Positions 44,032-53,076 of a DNA stretch of 64,000 nucleotides are shown piece by piece; the first letter of the stretch is position 1; every line of letters begins with the position of its first letter. The notes below the pieces were generated by a model. The model was not told the origin of the DNA. It was given only the letters and a program-made list of their open reading frames with translations, and ran no database searches. The stretch is from Bradyrhizobium liaoningense. GTDB taxonomy: Bacteria > Pseudomonadota > Alphaproteobacteria > Rhizobiales > Xanthobacteraceae. The stretch covers positions 1 to 64,000 of the forward strand of contig NZ_JAFCJT010000010.1 in assembly GCF_018130785.1 (NCBI RefSeq), in the 5' to 3' direction. A program made the position numbers and the translations under genes.

Positions 44032-44853
44032 ATGGCAAACCCTCCGCTGGCAAACCGTTCGCTCGAAGATTTCGTCGGCCGGCACGAAAATCTGTTCGTG
44101 CTGACCGGCGCCGGATGTAGCACCAATTCGGGCATTCCCGATTATCGCGACAGCCACGGCAACTGGAAGCGGACCCAGCCGGTCAATTTCCAGGCCTTCA
44201 TGTCGGAAGAGCGTACGCGCCAGCGCTATTGGGCGCGCAGCCTGATCGGCTGGCGGCGCTTCGGCCAGGCCAGGCCGAACGATGCGCACCACGCGCTGGC
44301 CCGGCTCGAGGCGAACGGGCAGTGCGGGATGCTGCTGACCCAGAACGTCGACCGGCTGCATCAGTCCGCCGGCCACCGGCAGGTGATCGACCTGCATGGC
44401 CGGCTCGATCTGGTGCGCTGCATGGGCTGCGGCGGCAAGACCCCGCGTAACGAATTCCAGGATGCGCTCGGTCGCGCCAACGCCGAATGGCTGACGCTCG
44501 ACGCTGCGGACGCGCCGGACGGCGACGCCGACCTGGAGCACGCGGATTTCTCGTCGTTCGAGGTCCCGGCCTGCGAAGCCTGCGGCGGCATCCTCAAGCC
44601 CGACGTCGTGTTCTTCGGCGAGAACGTTCCCCGCGACGTCGTCGCCACCGCGCAGGATCACCTGGCACAGGCCGATGCCATGCTGATCGTCGGCTCATCG
44701 CTGATGGTCTATTCCGGCTTCCGCTTCGTGCAGGCTGCCGCGAAGCGGCGGATACCGATCGCCGCGGTCAATCTCGGCCGTACCCGCGCCGACGATCTCC
44801 TCACGCTCAAGGTCGAGGAGCGCTGCGAGGCCGCGCTGGCATTCCTGCTCTGA
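44032..44853 (+). CDS. Sir2-family NAD-dependent protein deacylase
   Basis: This 273-residue sirtuin has the NAD motif LTGAGCSTNSGIPDYR, catalytic region LTQNVDRLHQSAG, active His in IDLHGRLD, and zinc cysteines CMGCGG and CEACGG. It matches the class II group (SIRT4-like) found in alphaproteobacteria. ATG 44032 begins MANPPLANRS. A TTG at 43933 would make a longer form overlapping the SDR gene. Confidence 0.94.
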   Translation: MANPPLANRSLEDFVGRHENLFVLTGAGCSTNSGIPDYRDSHGNWKRTQPVNFQAFMSEERTRQRYWARSLIGWRRFGQARPNDAHHALARLEANGQCGMLLTQNVDRLHQSAGHRQVIDLHGRLDLVRCMGCGGKTPRNEFQDALGRANAEWLTLDAADAPDGDADLEHADFSSFEVPACEACGGILKPDVVFFGENVPRDVVATAQDHLAQADAMLIVGSSLMVYSGFRFVQAAAKRRIPIAAVNLGRTRADDLLTLKVEERCEAALAFLL

Positions 44854-44994
44854 GCGGGCGGCGTCCCCCGCAATCTCCTATCGCATAGGTGCTAAGCAAA
44901 CCGGTCTCGGCAGCTTCACCATTTGCGCCGTCGCTGGTATGAAAATTGCTGCCTTTTCGCCCTGAGTTTTGACGGTCAGCACGGAGAATTTGGA

Positions 44995-47079
44995 ATGCTT
45001 GAGGGAGCCGAGGTGCGGCTTGCCGTTGATATCGGTGGCACGTTCACCGACATCGTGCTGGACGTGGGTGAGGTGCGCAAGACGCGCAAGGTGCTGACGA
45101 CGCCGCAGCGGCCCGAGCAGGCGGTGCTGGACGGCATGCGGCTCATTCTCACCGATGCGCGCGCGCATATCAGCGACATCGACGTCTTCATTCACGGCAC
45201 GACGCTCGCGACCAACGCGATCATCGAGCGGCGTGGCGCCAAGACCGCGCTGATCGCGACCGAGGGCTTTCGCGATGTGCTCGATATCGGCACCGAGAGC
45301 CGCTACGACCAGTACGATCTCAGCATCGACAAGCCGAAGCCGCTGGCGCCGCGTTCCCTGCGCTTCACCGTGCCCGAGCGCGTCGATGCCCACGGCGCCG
45401 TCCGTCTCCCGCTGGACGAGGCGGCAGTGCGTGCACTCGCGCCAAAATTGCGCGCGCTGAAGGTCGAGAGCGTCGCAATCGCCTTCCTGCACTCCTACGC
45501 CAATCCCGAGCACGAGCGCCGCGCCGCCGCAATCCTCGGTGAGGAGATGCCGAGCATCTCCGTGACCGTGTCCTCTGCGGTGTGTCCAGAGATCCGCGAA
45601 TACGAGCGCACGTCCACTGCGGTCGCCAACGCCTATGTGCAACCCCTGATCGACGGCTATCTCGCCCGCATGGCGGATGCCTTGCAGGTCGAGCAGTTCC
45701 GTGGCGCGATCTATCTCGTCACCTCCGGCGGCGGCGTCACCTCGATCGAGACGGCGCGGCGCTTTCCGGTGCGCCTCGTCGAGTCCGGTCCTGCCGGCGG
45801 CGCGATCTTCGCGGCGCAGATCGCAGCGCGGCTCGGTGAGAGCAAGGTGCTGTCCTTCGACATGGGCGGCACGACTGCAAAAATCTGCCTGATCGAAAAA
45901 TACCAGCCCGAGACCTCGCGCGTGTTCGAGGTCGATCGTGCGGCGCGGTTCCTCAAAGGCTCCGGCCTGCCGGTGCGCATCCCCGTGATCGAGATGGTCG
46001 AGATCGGCGCCGGTGGCGGCTCGATCGCACATGTCGATGCGATGAAGCGCGTCACAGTCGGCCCGGAGAGCGCCTCGTCGGAGCCGGGACCGGCCTGCTA
46101 CGGCCGCGGCGGCCAGCGTCCGGCGGTGACGGATGCGGACGTTGCGCTCGGCATGATCGATCCCGACGCCTTTGCCGGCGGTACGATCAAGCTCGATCCG
46201 GAGCTGTCGAAAAGGGCTCTGCTGAGCAGCGTTGGTGAACCGCTCGGCCTGTCGGCAGAAACCGCCGCCTATGCAGTGCACGAGGTCGTCTGCGAGAACA
46301 TGGCGAGCGCGGCGCGCGTGCATGCGGTCGAGCGCGGAGAGATCGTCGGTCAGCACACGCTGATCGCCTTCGGCGGCGCCGCGCCGCTTCACGCGGCGCG
46401 TGTTGCCGAGAAGATCGGCGTCTCCCGGGTGATCGTGCCCTCGAATGCCGGCGTCGGCTCGGCGGTCGGATTCCTCGCGGCTCCCATCGCCTATGAGCTG
46501 GTGCGCAGCCGCCACGTTCGCCTCGACGATTTCGACACCGAAACGGTCTCCGATCTTCTGCAGGAAATGGTGACTGAAGCGCGCGCGCTGGTCGAGCCGG
46601 GCGCGGCCGGTGCGCCGGTCCGCGAACGCCGCGCGGCCTTCATGCGTTATGTCGGACAGGGCCACGAGATCACGGTCGAACTGCCGAACCGGCGGCTGAC
46701 ATCAGCCGATCTCGCCGGCCTGCGCCAGAAATTCGAGGCGGATTATTCGGCGATGTTCGAGCGGCCGATCCCGGGCGCCGCGATTGAGGTGCTGAGCTGG
46801 TCGGTGCTTGCGACCACTGATGCGCGCAACCCGTCCGCGGTTGCGGCCGTCGCGCGCAAGCCCGCGGCCAAGGCCGTCGGCAGCCGCAAATTCTTCGACG
46901 GCCGGGCGGGCGAGGTGATCGAGATCCCGCTCTATCGCCGTGAGGACATGGCACCGGGCGCGACGATTGCGGGTCCCGCCGTGATCGCGGAGGACGAAAC
47001 GTCGACCTTCGTCTCGACCAGTTTTGACGCCCATATCGACGGTGCCGGCAGCATCGTCATGGAACGAAAGGCGGCCTGA
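44995..47079 (+). CDS. hyuA: Hydantoinase/oxoprolinase family subunit A (HyuA-type)
   Basis: This 694-residue protein has the ATPase-like motif RLAVDIGGTFTDIVLD, FIHGTTLATNAIIERRGAKTA, LVTSGGGVTSIE and FDMGGTTAKICLI. HyuA and HyuB together cleave cyclic amides such as hydantoin, N-methylhydantoin or 5-oxoproline with ATP. ATG 44995 has GGAG 8 bp upstream. HyuB follows 2 bp after the stop. Confidence 0.94.
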   Translation: MLEGAEVRLAVDIGGTFTDIVLDVGEVRKTRKVLTTPQRPEQAVLDGMRLILTDARAHISDIDVFIHGTTLATNAIIERRGAKTALIATEGFRDVLDIGTESRYDQYDLSIDKPKPLAPRSLRFTVPERVDAHGAVRLPLDEAAVRALAPKLRALKVESVAIAFLHSYANPEHERRAAAILGEEMPSISVTVSSAVCPEIREYERTSTAVANAYVQPLIDGYLARMADALQVEQFRGAIYLVTSGGGVTSIETARRFPVRLVESGPAGGAIFAAQIAARLGESKVLSFDMGGTTAKICLIEKYQPETSRVFEVDRAARFLKGSGLPVRIPVIEMVEIGAGGGSIAHVDAMKRVTVGPESASSEPGPACYGRGGQRPAVTDADVALGMIDPDAFAGGTIKLDPELSKRALLSSVGEPLGLSAETAAYAVHEVVCENMASAARVHAVERGEIVGQHTLIAFGGAAPLHAARVAEKIGVSRVIVPSNAGVGSAVGFLAAPIAYELVRSRHVRLDDFDTETVSDLLQEMVTEARALVEPGAAGAPVRERRAAFMRYVGQGHEITVELPNRRLTSADLAGLRQKFEADYSAMFERPIPGAAIEVLSWSVLATTDARNPSAVAAVARKPAAKAVGSRKFFDGRAGEVIEIPLYRREDMAPGATIAGPAVIAEDETSTFVSTSFDAHIDGAGSIVMERKAA

Positions 47080-47081
47080 TC

Positions 47082-48740
47082 ATGAGCAAGGCAAATGGCG
47101 CGAGCCTGATCGACCTCCAGATCATGTGGCACCGGCTGATCGCCGTGGTCGAGGAGCAGGCGCAGGTGCTGCTCCGCACCGCCTTCAGCCCGATCGTGCG
47201 CGAATGCGGCGACCTCTCGGCCGGCGTGTTCGACCTCAAGGGACGGATGCTGGCGCAGGCCGTGACCGGCACGCCCGGCCACGTCAACTCGATGGCGGAA
47301 TCGGTCAAGCACTTCATCGCGCATTTCCCGCTGGAGACGATGAAGGAAGGCGACGCCTACATCACCAACGATCCCTGGATGGGCACCGGCCATCTCAACG
47401 ATTTCGTAGTCACCACGCCGTGCTTCAAGGACGGCAAGATCGTCGCGCTGTTCTCCTGCACCAGCCATCTCATGGACATCGGCGGCATCGGCTTTGGGCC
47501 CGACGCCACCGACGTGTTCATGGAGGGGCTCTACATCCCCATGCTGAAGCTGATCGACCGGGGCGTCGTCAACGAGACGCTGATGGCGATGATCCGCACC
47601 AACACGCGGCTGCCGATCGACACCGAGGGCGACACCTATTCGCTGGCCGGCTGCAACGACGTCGGCTGCGAGCGCCTGGCCGAGATGATGACCGAGTTCG
47701 GCATCGACACGCTCGACGAACTCGGCGATTACATCTGCGACCGCTCGCGCGAGGCCGTGCTCGCCGAGATCGCGAAGCTGCCCAAGGGAAGCTGGCGCAA
47801 CAGCATGGTCGTCGACGGCTACGACGCGCCGGTGACGCTGGCCGCGACGCTGACGATCTCGGATGATGGCATCCACGTCGATTTCGACGGCACCTCGGCC
47901 GCCTCGAAGTTCGGCATCAACGTGCCCCTGTCCTACACCACGGCCTACACCGTGTTCGGCCTCGGCTGCGTGGTCGCCTCGCAGATCCCCAACAATGCCG
48001 GCTCGCTCTCGCCGCTGACGGTGTCGGCGCCTGCGGGTGCGATCCTCAATGCGCCGAAGCCGGCGCCCGTGGCGTCACGCCACATCGTCGGCCAGATGCT
48101 GCCCGACGTCGTGTTCGGCTGCCTGCGCCAGATCATTCCAGAACGCGTGCCCGCCGAAGGCACCTCATGCCTGTGGAATCTCAACGTGCGTGGCCAGACC
48201 CGCTCGGGCGTCGGCGGCAATTACGGATTCTCGATGGCGGTGACCTCCAACGGCGGCACCGGCGCGCGCTTCGGCAAGGACGGCCTGTCGGCGACCGCCT
48301 ACCCAAGCGGCGTGCGCGGCACGCCGGTCGAGATCGCGGAGACGCAGACGCCTTTGATCTTCTGGCGCAAGGAGCTGCGTCCGGATTCCGGCGGGGCAGG
48401 GCGCACCCGCGGCGGCCTCGGCCAGATCATCGAGGTCGGCAGCGGCATCGATGCGCCGTTCGACATCCTGGCTGCGTTCGACCGCATCGAACATCCGCCG
48501 CGCGGCCGCGATGGCGGCCAGAACGGCGAGGCCGGTTATGTCGGCCTGAAGTCCGGCCAGAAGATGCGCGGCAAGGGCTTTCAGACCATTCCGCCGGACG
48601 ATCGGCTGGTGGTGCTGACGCCCGGCGGCGCCGGCATCGGCGATCCCCGCGAGCGCGATCGCGTGGCCGTCAACGACGATGTCGCGAGCGGCCTGGTGTC
48701 GGCCGACAATGCAGTTGCGATCTATGGACGCGCGAGGTGA
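47082..48740 (+). CDS. hyuB: Hydantoinase/oxoprolinase family subunit B (HyuB-type)
   Basis: This 552-residue partner of HyuA has IMWHRLIAVVEEQAQVLLRTAF, SFDLKGRMLAQA-like FDLKGRMLAQAVTGTPGHVN, YITNDPWMGTGHLNDF and the C-terminal TPGGAGIGDP. It is the expected size. The pair forms a two-gene operon, and a remnant of a transporter gene directly after the stop hints that a transport gene once belonged to it. Confidence 0.94.
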   Translation: MSKANGASLIDLQIMWHRLIAVVEEQAQVLLRTAFSPIVRECGDLSAGVFDLKGRMLAQAVTGTPGHVNSMAESVKHFIAHFPLETMKEGDAYITNDPWMGTGHLNDFVVTTPCFKDGKIVALFSCTSHLMDIGGIGFGPDATDVFMEGLYIPMLKLIDRGVVNETLMAMIRTNTRLPIDTEGDTYSLAGCNDVGCERLAEMMTEFGIDTLDELGDYICDRSREAVLAEIAKLPKGSWRNSMVVDGYDAPVTLAATLTISDDGIHVDFDGTSAASKFGINVPLSYTTAYTVFGLGCVVASQIPNNAGSLSPLTVSAPAGAILNAPKPAPVASRHIVGQMLPDVVFGCLRQIIPERVPAEGTSCLWNLNVRGQTRSGVGGNYGFSMAVTSNGGTGARFGKDGLSATAYPSGVRGTPVEIAETQTPLIFWRKELRPDSGGAGRTRGGLGQIIEVGSGIDAPFDILAAFDRIEHPPRGRDGGQNGEAGYVGLKSGQKMRGKGFQTIPPDDRLVVLTPGGAGIGDPRERDRVAVNDDVASGLVSADNAVAIYGRAR

Positions 48741-48743
48741 GGT

Positions 48744-48860
48744 GACGGGCTCGGCGCCATCGCGCGCGTCACGCTGCCCTATCTCGTCATCATGATCGTG
48801 CTGCTGCTGACGCTCTTGCCCGGTATCGTCAAGGTGCTGCCGCGCGTGCCGTACGGATAA
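48744..48860 (+). pseudogene. 3' remnant of a TRAP-transporter large permease (DctM-like) gene
   Basis: Immediately after the hyuB stop, 38 codons read as LGAIARVTLPYLVIMIVLLL, then TLLPGIVKVLPRVPYG, and a TAA at 48858. This is the C-terminal helix and tail typical of DctM/SiaM proteins. No start codon or upstream part exists, so most of the gene appears deleted. It has a plausible protein composition, not a chance hydrophobic frame, but homology is judged by eye. Confidence 0.55.
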
Positions 48861-49186
48861 CCCGCTTCAGCCCGAAGATTTTCCGATTGGGAAGAAACGG
48901 TCAGCGCAGCTGACGTTTCAAATTCGTGCTGCGCGTCAAATTCGCGCCGCTCGCGCATTCCATCTTTGCGCCCTCGCTCAACCGGCGTACTCTGTGAGAG
49001 CGAGCAGGAGTGCAACAGCAACCAGTTCAGGAAACGTAGCTCCTTTTGGCGATGTCCGCCGAGAGAGATCGAGAGCTGTTGGCAGCTCATATGCGATGGA
49101 GAAGAACCGACACTTAGCGAGCTGCAAACATCCCTCGCCGCGTCTGCGAGACGCGAGTTCAACAAGCACAAAAGCGGGAGGAACGG
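48861..49186 (+). promoter_or_regulatory. Intergenic region before the PQQ dehydrogenase
   Basis: This 326-bp stretch has no convincing gene. It contains an inverted pair CTCGCTC/GAGCGAG around 48972-49007 and the promoter side of the quinoprotein operon. No exact sigma box could be assigned. Confidence 0.45.
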
Positions 49187-50905
49187 ATGAAGAAGCGTTG
49201 GCGTAATTCTGGTCTACCTCTTGTTGCCGGCGCGACGCTGATCGTGTCGTCGGCGTTGGCCCAAACCGTGGATACGGCCCGGATCGAGACCGCCGGTCAG
49301 AATGATTGGCTCACCTATCACGGTTCGTACAAATCCCATCACTACAGCCCGCTTGCGCAGATCAATGCCAACAACATCGGCAATCTGGGCGTAGCCTGGA
49401 CGCATATTCCCGGACGATCGACGCGCGGCCTGCAGTCAATGCCGCTCGTGGCCGATGGCGTGCTTTATTATTCGGGTTCGTACAGCCGGGTCTTTGCGCT
49501 GAACGGCGCGACCGGCGAGGTCATCTGGTCGTTCTTTCCGGAGCTCGACGAGGCGCTCATCAGCCGACAGACCCACTCGCCCTACAATCGCGGCGTAGCC
49601 CTTGGTGAAGGCAAGGTCTTCGTCGGTACGATGGATGGTCGTCTGTTCGGGCTCGATGCGAAGTCGGGAAAGGTGCTCTGGGAAACCAGGCTGATCGACT
49701 CGCAGAAGCTCACGGTCGGCTTCACCGGCGCGCCGCTTTACGCGAAGGGGAGCGTCATCATCGGCTCGCAGGGGGGTGAATGGCCGGGTCGCGGCCCGAT
49801 CTTCGCCGTCGATGCCACCACCGGCAAGAAGAAGTGGGAGTTCCTGACCGTCGCGGGCACCGACGAGGCCATGAAGACCTGGGGCAACGATTCATGGCGC
49901 ACGGGCGGTGGTGGCGGCTGGATGCCGGGCACCTATGACTCCGAGACCAACTCCATCCTGTGGGGCACCGCAAACCCGGCGCCGCTCTACGATTGGTCGG
50001 GCGCCGACTACAAGACGCAAGGTGCGCGTCCCGGCGACAATCTCTATACGAGTTCGGTCATTGCGCTCGATATCGATACCGGAAAGCTGAAATCCTACCA
50101 TCAGGAACTGCCGCACGACGCCTGGGACTTCGACAGCGCCGTCGGTGAGTTCGTGATGCTCGAGCGCGACGGCCAGAAATACGTGGTTCATCCGAACAAG
50201 GGCGGCTTCGTCTTCGTCTACGACCGTAATCTTGGCGTGAAGAACGTCTGGCGGCTGGTCGAGAACATCAACTTCGTCAAGGATATCGATCCCAAGACAG
50301 GTGCGCTGATCGGCCGTCGCGATTTCCCCGTCGGGAAAGTCACGGAAGTACCGCTGTGTCCGTTCATTGGCGGCGGCATCAGCTGGAATGCCGGCTCGTA
50401 CAACCCGAAGACCGGCCTTTACTACAAGATCGGCCAGGAATGGTGCATGACGCTGGATATTCAGAAGACGACGCCGGTCACCACGCCCCAGGTCCAGCTC
50501 AACATCGGCGCCGACTTCAAGATGGTGCCGCCTCCGAGCGGCGAGATCTACGGACATCTCGACGCGCGCGACCCGATCACCGGCGCGAAGAAATGGGAGG
50601 TTCGCTTTCCCGAGCCGCCGCTCGGGAGCGTTTTGTCGACCGCGGGTAATCTCGTGTTCGTACCCGACTCCCGCGGCATCCTTCACGCCTACGATGCCGA
50701 AACCGGGGCCGAGCTGTGGAAGCACAACAACGGTACTGGCCACCAGGGCGGTATCGTCAGCTACTCCGTCGGCGGCAAGCAATATATCGCCGTGACAGCC
50801 GGCTTCGGCGGCATGCTGGCGGACGAATATGCGCCGAACTTCGGCGGCGTCTACAAGAGCATGCCGCGTGACGATGGCGCCCTCGTCGTCTTCAGCTTGA
50901 AATAG
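49187..50905 (+). CDS. PQQ-dependent alcohol dehydrogenase with lanthanide-type Asp pair
   Basis: This 572-residue periplasmic quinoprotein has a Sec signal ending near SSALAQ and an eight-bladed propeller with W-motifs. Metal/PQQ ligands inferred by alignment to XoxF/MxaF are Glu198 (GSQGGEWPGRG), Asn263 (TANPAPL), Asp314 and Asp316 (AWDFDS). An Asp two residues after the catalytic Asp is the hallmark of lanthanide-dependent forms such as XoxF and ExaF. The vicinal Cys pair of methanol dehydrogenases is absent, and no heme-binding CxxCH is fused. A cytochrome and a XoxJ-like protein follow, as in xoxFGJ. The metal is inference. Confidence 0.9.
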   Translation: MKKRWRNSGLPLVAGATLIVSSALAQTVDTARIETAGQNDWLTYHGSYKSHHYSPLAQINANNIGNLGVAWTHIPGRSTRGLQSMPLVADGVLYYSGSYSRVFALNGATGEVIWSFFPELDEALISRQTHSPYNRGVALGEGKVFVGTMDGRLFGLDAKSGKVLWETRLIDSQKLTVGFTGAPLYAKGSVIIGSQGGEWPGRGPIFAVDATTGKKKWEFLTVAGTDEAMKTWGNDSWRTGGGGGWMPGTYDSETNSILWGTANPAPLYDWSGADYKTQGARPGDNLYTSSVIALDIDTGKLKSYHQELPHDAWDFDSAVGEFVMLERDGQKYVVHPNKGGFVFVYDRNLGVKNVWRLVENINFVKDIDPKTGALIGRRDFPVGKVTEVPLCPFIGGGISWNAGSYNPKTGLYYKIGQEWCMTLDIQKTTPVTTPQVQLNIGADFKMVPPPSGEIYGHLDARDPITGAKKWEVRFPEPPLGSVLSTAGNLVFVPDSRGILHAYDAETGAELWKHNNGTGHQGGIVSYSVGGKQYIAVTAGFGGMLADEYAPNFGGVYKSMPRDDGALVVFSLK

Positions 50906-50994
50906 CCTGCCTCAAACGATCTGCCGAGAAGCGGGTGCAAGCCCGCTTCTCGGTCGATTGCAGCGGCCGCGCGTGATTCAGGAATGGAGCGGAC

Positions 50995-51336
50995 GTGTTG
51001 AAACTGCATTTGAAGTCACTTCCGGCGGTGCTGGGCGCTTCGTTGCTGTGCGTTGTGGTGGCTCGAGCACAATCTGCCACGCCTGCGCCGGACAACGGGT
51101 CGTTCGACGTCGAGCAGTTGTTCGCGGGGACCTGCGGCTTTTGCCACTCCGACGGCGGCCGGGCTGCCGGCAGGGGACCGCAACTGATGAATTCGCAACG
51201 AGACGACGAATTTCTGCACAATCGTATCAAGAGCGGCAAGCAAGGTGCGATGCCGGCATTCGGCGAGAGCTTCAGTGACGCGCAGATCGACCAGATCGTC
51301 AAATATATCCGCGCCTTGAAGCCGCGCGAGGGCTGA
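50995..51336 (+). CDS. Periplasmic single-heme cytochrome c partner of the PQQ dehydrogenase
   Basis: This 113-residue protein has a signal peptide (VLGASLLCVVVARA), heme site CGFCH (Cys47, Cys50, His51) and axial Met86 in GAMPAFG. It starts at GTG 50995. Position and size match the electron acceptor role of XoxG/MxaG-like cytochromes, although it is short. Confidence 0.88.
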   Translation: MLKLHLKSLPAVLGASLLCVVVARAQSATPAPDNGSFDVEQLFAGTCGFCHSDGGRAAGRGPQLMNSQRDDEFLHNRIKSGKQGAMPAFGESFSDAQIDQIVKYIRALKPREG

Positions 51337-51373
51337 CCCGCCGAGACCCGATCCATCCAGATGAGGACGTGGA

Positions 51374-52141
51374 ATGAAGGCAATTGTCCCGGTCATCGTC
51401 GGAGCCGCCATCGCGCTGTCGGGACCGGCGCAGGCGCGAACCCTGGACGCGATCCGCGCGAGTGGCGCGCTCGGGCTATGCGCGCATCCCAACTCGCTTC
51501 CTTTTGCGCGCAAGGCCGGCGATCCGCCCGGCTTTCAGGTCGAGTTGGGACAGGTGCTGGCACGCGAGCTCGGTGTCTCGCTGCGGCTCGACTGGATCAT
51601 CACGCAGTACCAGATGCGCAGCGCCGATTGTGACATTCTGTTGGACGTCATCGCCAACCGCGAAGCGCAAGGCGAAACCCGCTTGAGGATCTCGAAACCG
51701 TATTATCGCACGGGCGTTGCGCTTGCGGTGCCGTCATCCAGCGCGCTCACATCGTTCAAGAGCCTCAGCGAGCGTACCAAGGTGGGGGTGCAGGTCGGCT
51801 CTGTCGCCGCCATGATCATCGGTCAACGGCACGTGCCCACATCGACCTTCGGCTTCGAGAGCGACAGCCTCGACGCCGTGTCGAACCATGAGATCGATGC
51901 GGCTGCGGTCACGCCCACCGCGGCGAGCTATTTCAATCTGACGCATCCGGACAAGGCACTTCGGATCCTGGATCGCGACGAGGGCGTGGCCGACCTCAAC
52001 TGGAACGTCGCCGTCGGCATGGTCCGCCCGGATGATGCGCTGCGCGAGGCGATCGACGGAGTGCTGGAACGGCTGCGCAACGACGGCACGATCGATCGGA
52101 TATATCGCCGTTACGGTATCGTCCTCGAGGCGCCGAGATAG
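51374..52141 (+). CDS. Quinoprotein-associated substrate-binding-like protein (XoxJ/MoxJ type)
   Basis: This 255-residue exported protein has a signal (VPVIVGAAIALSGPAQA) and an SBP family 3-like fold with LDAIRASGALGLCAHPNSLP and a conserved Cys-x-HPN start seen in MxaJ/XoxJ. It probably helps assembly or activation of the dehydrogenase rather than transport, since no permease or ATPase is adjacent. It starts 37 bp after the cytochrome. Confidence 0.82.
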   Translation: MKAIVPVIVGAAIALSGPAQARTLDAIRASGALGLCAHPNSLPFARKAGDPPGFQVELGQVLARELGVSLRLDWIITQYQMRSADCDILLDVIANREAQGETRLRISKPYYRTGVALAVPSSSALTSFKSLSERTKVGVQVGSVAAMIIGQRHVPTSTFGFESDSLDAVSNHEIDAAAVTPTAASYFNLTHPDKALRILDRDEGVADLNWNVAVGMVRPDDALREAIDGVLERLRNDGTIDRIYRRYGIVLEAPR

Positions 52142-52143
52142 CC

Positions 52144-53028
52144 GTGCGTCTCGGCCACGGCAGTCCAAAGGGCTCGATCAATCGAGGCGTGGCACTCAGC
52201 AGGCGCAATGTCCTTCAATGCCTGGCCGCCGGAACGGCAATGGGAGCGGCTTCGGTATCCGCGAGCGAGAAACGCAAGATCGGTCTCCAACTCTATACGC
52301 TCCGCGACCTCCTAAAGAATGACTTTGAGGGCACCCTGCGCAACGTTGCTCGCTTCGGCTATAGCGAGGTGGAGTTCGCCGGCATTCTCGGCCCTGACGT
52401 GAGGCGCACCGGCGAGCTTTTGCGCAGCCTCGGTCTCAGCGCACCGTCGTTGCATCTCGAATATGGCAACCTGCGGGACAAGACCGGATCATCGTTCGAC
52501 CTCGCCCATTCGCTTGGCAGCCGGTTCGTCGTCTGTCCATGGCTTGATCCGCCGGAGCGACAGACAATCGATGACTGGAAGCGGATTTGCGACGAGTTGA
52601 ACAGGATCGGTGAACTGGCGGCGCGCGCGGGGGTGACGCTCGCCTATCACAATCATGATTTCGAGTTCGCAGACCTCGCCGGCGGCATCCTGCCATACGA
52701 CGTTCTGCTCAGCCGCACGGACGAACGCTTCGTCAAGTTCGAGCTCGATGTCTACTGGGCAGCCAGGGGCAATCTCGACTCCGCGCGTGTTCTGAGGGCA
52801 CATCCATCGCGATTTCGCCTGCTTCATCTCAAGGACATGGCGACGGATGGATCAACCACCGAGTTGGGGCGCGGCACGATCGATTTCGCAGGGATACTCG
52901 ACGCAGCGTTTGAGAGCGGCGTACAGCATGTGTTCGTCGAGCAGGACGTTTCTGCCGAGCCTTTGCGAAGCATTGAGATCAGCATCGCTTTCCTTCGCCG
53001 CCAACCGCATTTTGCGCAGGGCAGATGA
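52144..53028 (+). CDS. Tat-exported sugar phosphate isomerase/epimerase-like TIM barrel
   Basis: This 294-residue protein has the Tat signal LSRRNVLQCLAAGTAM, then a xylose-isomerase-like barrel (KIGLQLYTLRDLLKNDFEGT, LAYHNHDFEFA, KFELDVYWA, GRGTIDFAGIL). The metal-binding His/Glu/Asp positions look intact. GTG 52144 starts 2 bp after the previous stop. Its link to the quinoprotein cluster suggests a periplasmic sugar or polyol substrate. The reaction is unknown. Confidence 0.85.
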   Translation: MRLGHGSPKGSINRGVALSRRNVLQCLAAGTAMGAASVSASEKRKIGLQLYTLRDLLKNDFEGTLRNVARFGYSEVEFAGILGPDVRRTGELLRSLGLSAPSLHLEYGNLRDKTGSSFDLAHSLGSRFVVCPWLDPPERQTIDDWKRICDELNRIGELAARAGVTLAYHNHDFEFADLAGGILPYDVLLSRTDERFVKFELDVYWAARGNLDSARVLRAHPSRFRLLHLKDMATDGSTTELGRGTIDFAGILDAAFESGVQHVFVEQDVSAEPLRSIEISIAFLRRQPHFAQGR

Positions 53029-53034
53029 TGCTGC

Positions 53035-53057
53035 CGTCCCGGCCCGGAGCCGGGACG
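53035..53057. terminator. Bidirectional hairpin between convergent genes
   Basis: CGTCCCGGC (53035-53043) pairs perfectly with GCCGGGACG (53049-53057) over a 5-base loop. It sits between the stops of the TIM-barrel gene and the GST gene. No U-tract follows, so it is terminator-like or a short RPE-like hairpin. Confidence 0.55.
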
Positions 53058-53076
53058 ACAATGCCTCGATTGTTCG

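Noticed and set aside
44878..46665. Long minus-strand open frame opposite hyuA
   Set aside because: Antisense shadow of hyuA with no recognisable domain.
48966..49170. Short open frames on both strands before the PQQ dehydrogenase
   Set aside because: No ribosome sites or domain-like sequence; likely leader DNA.
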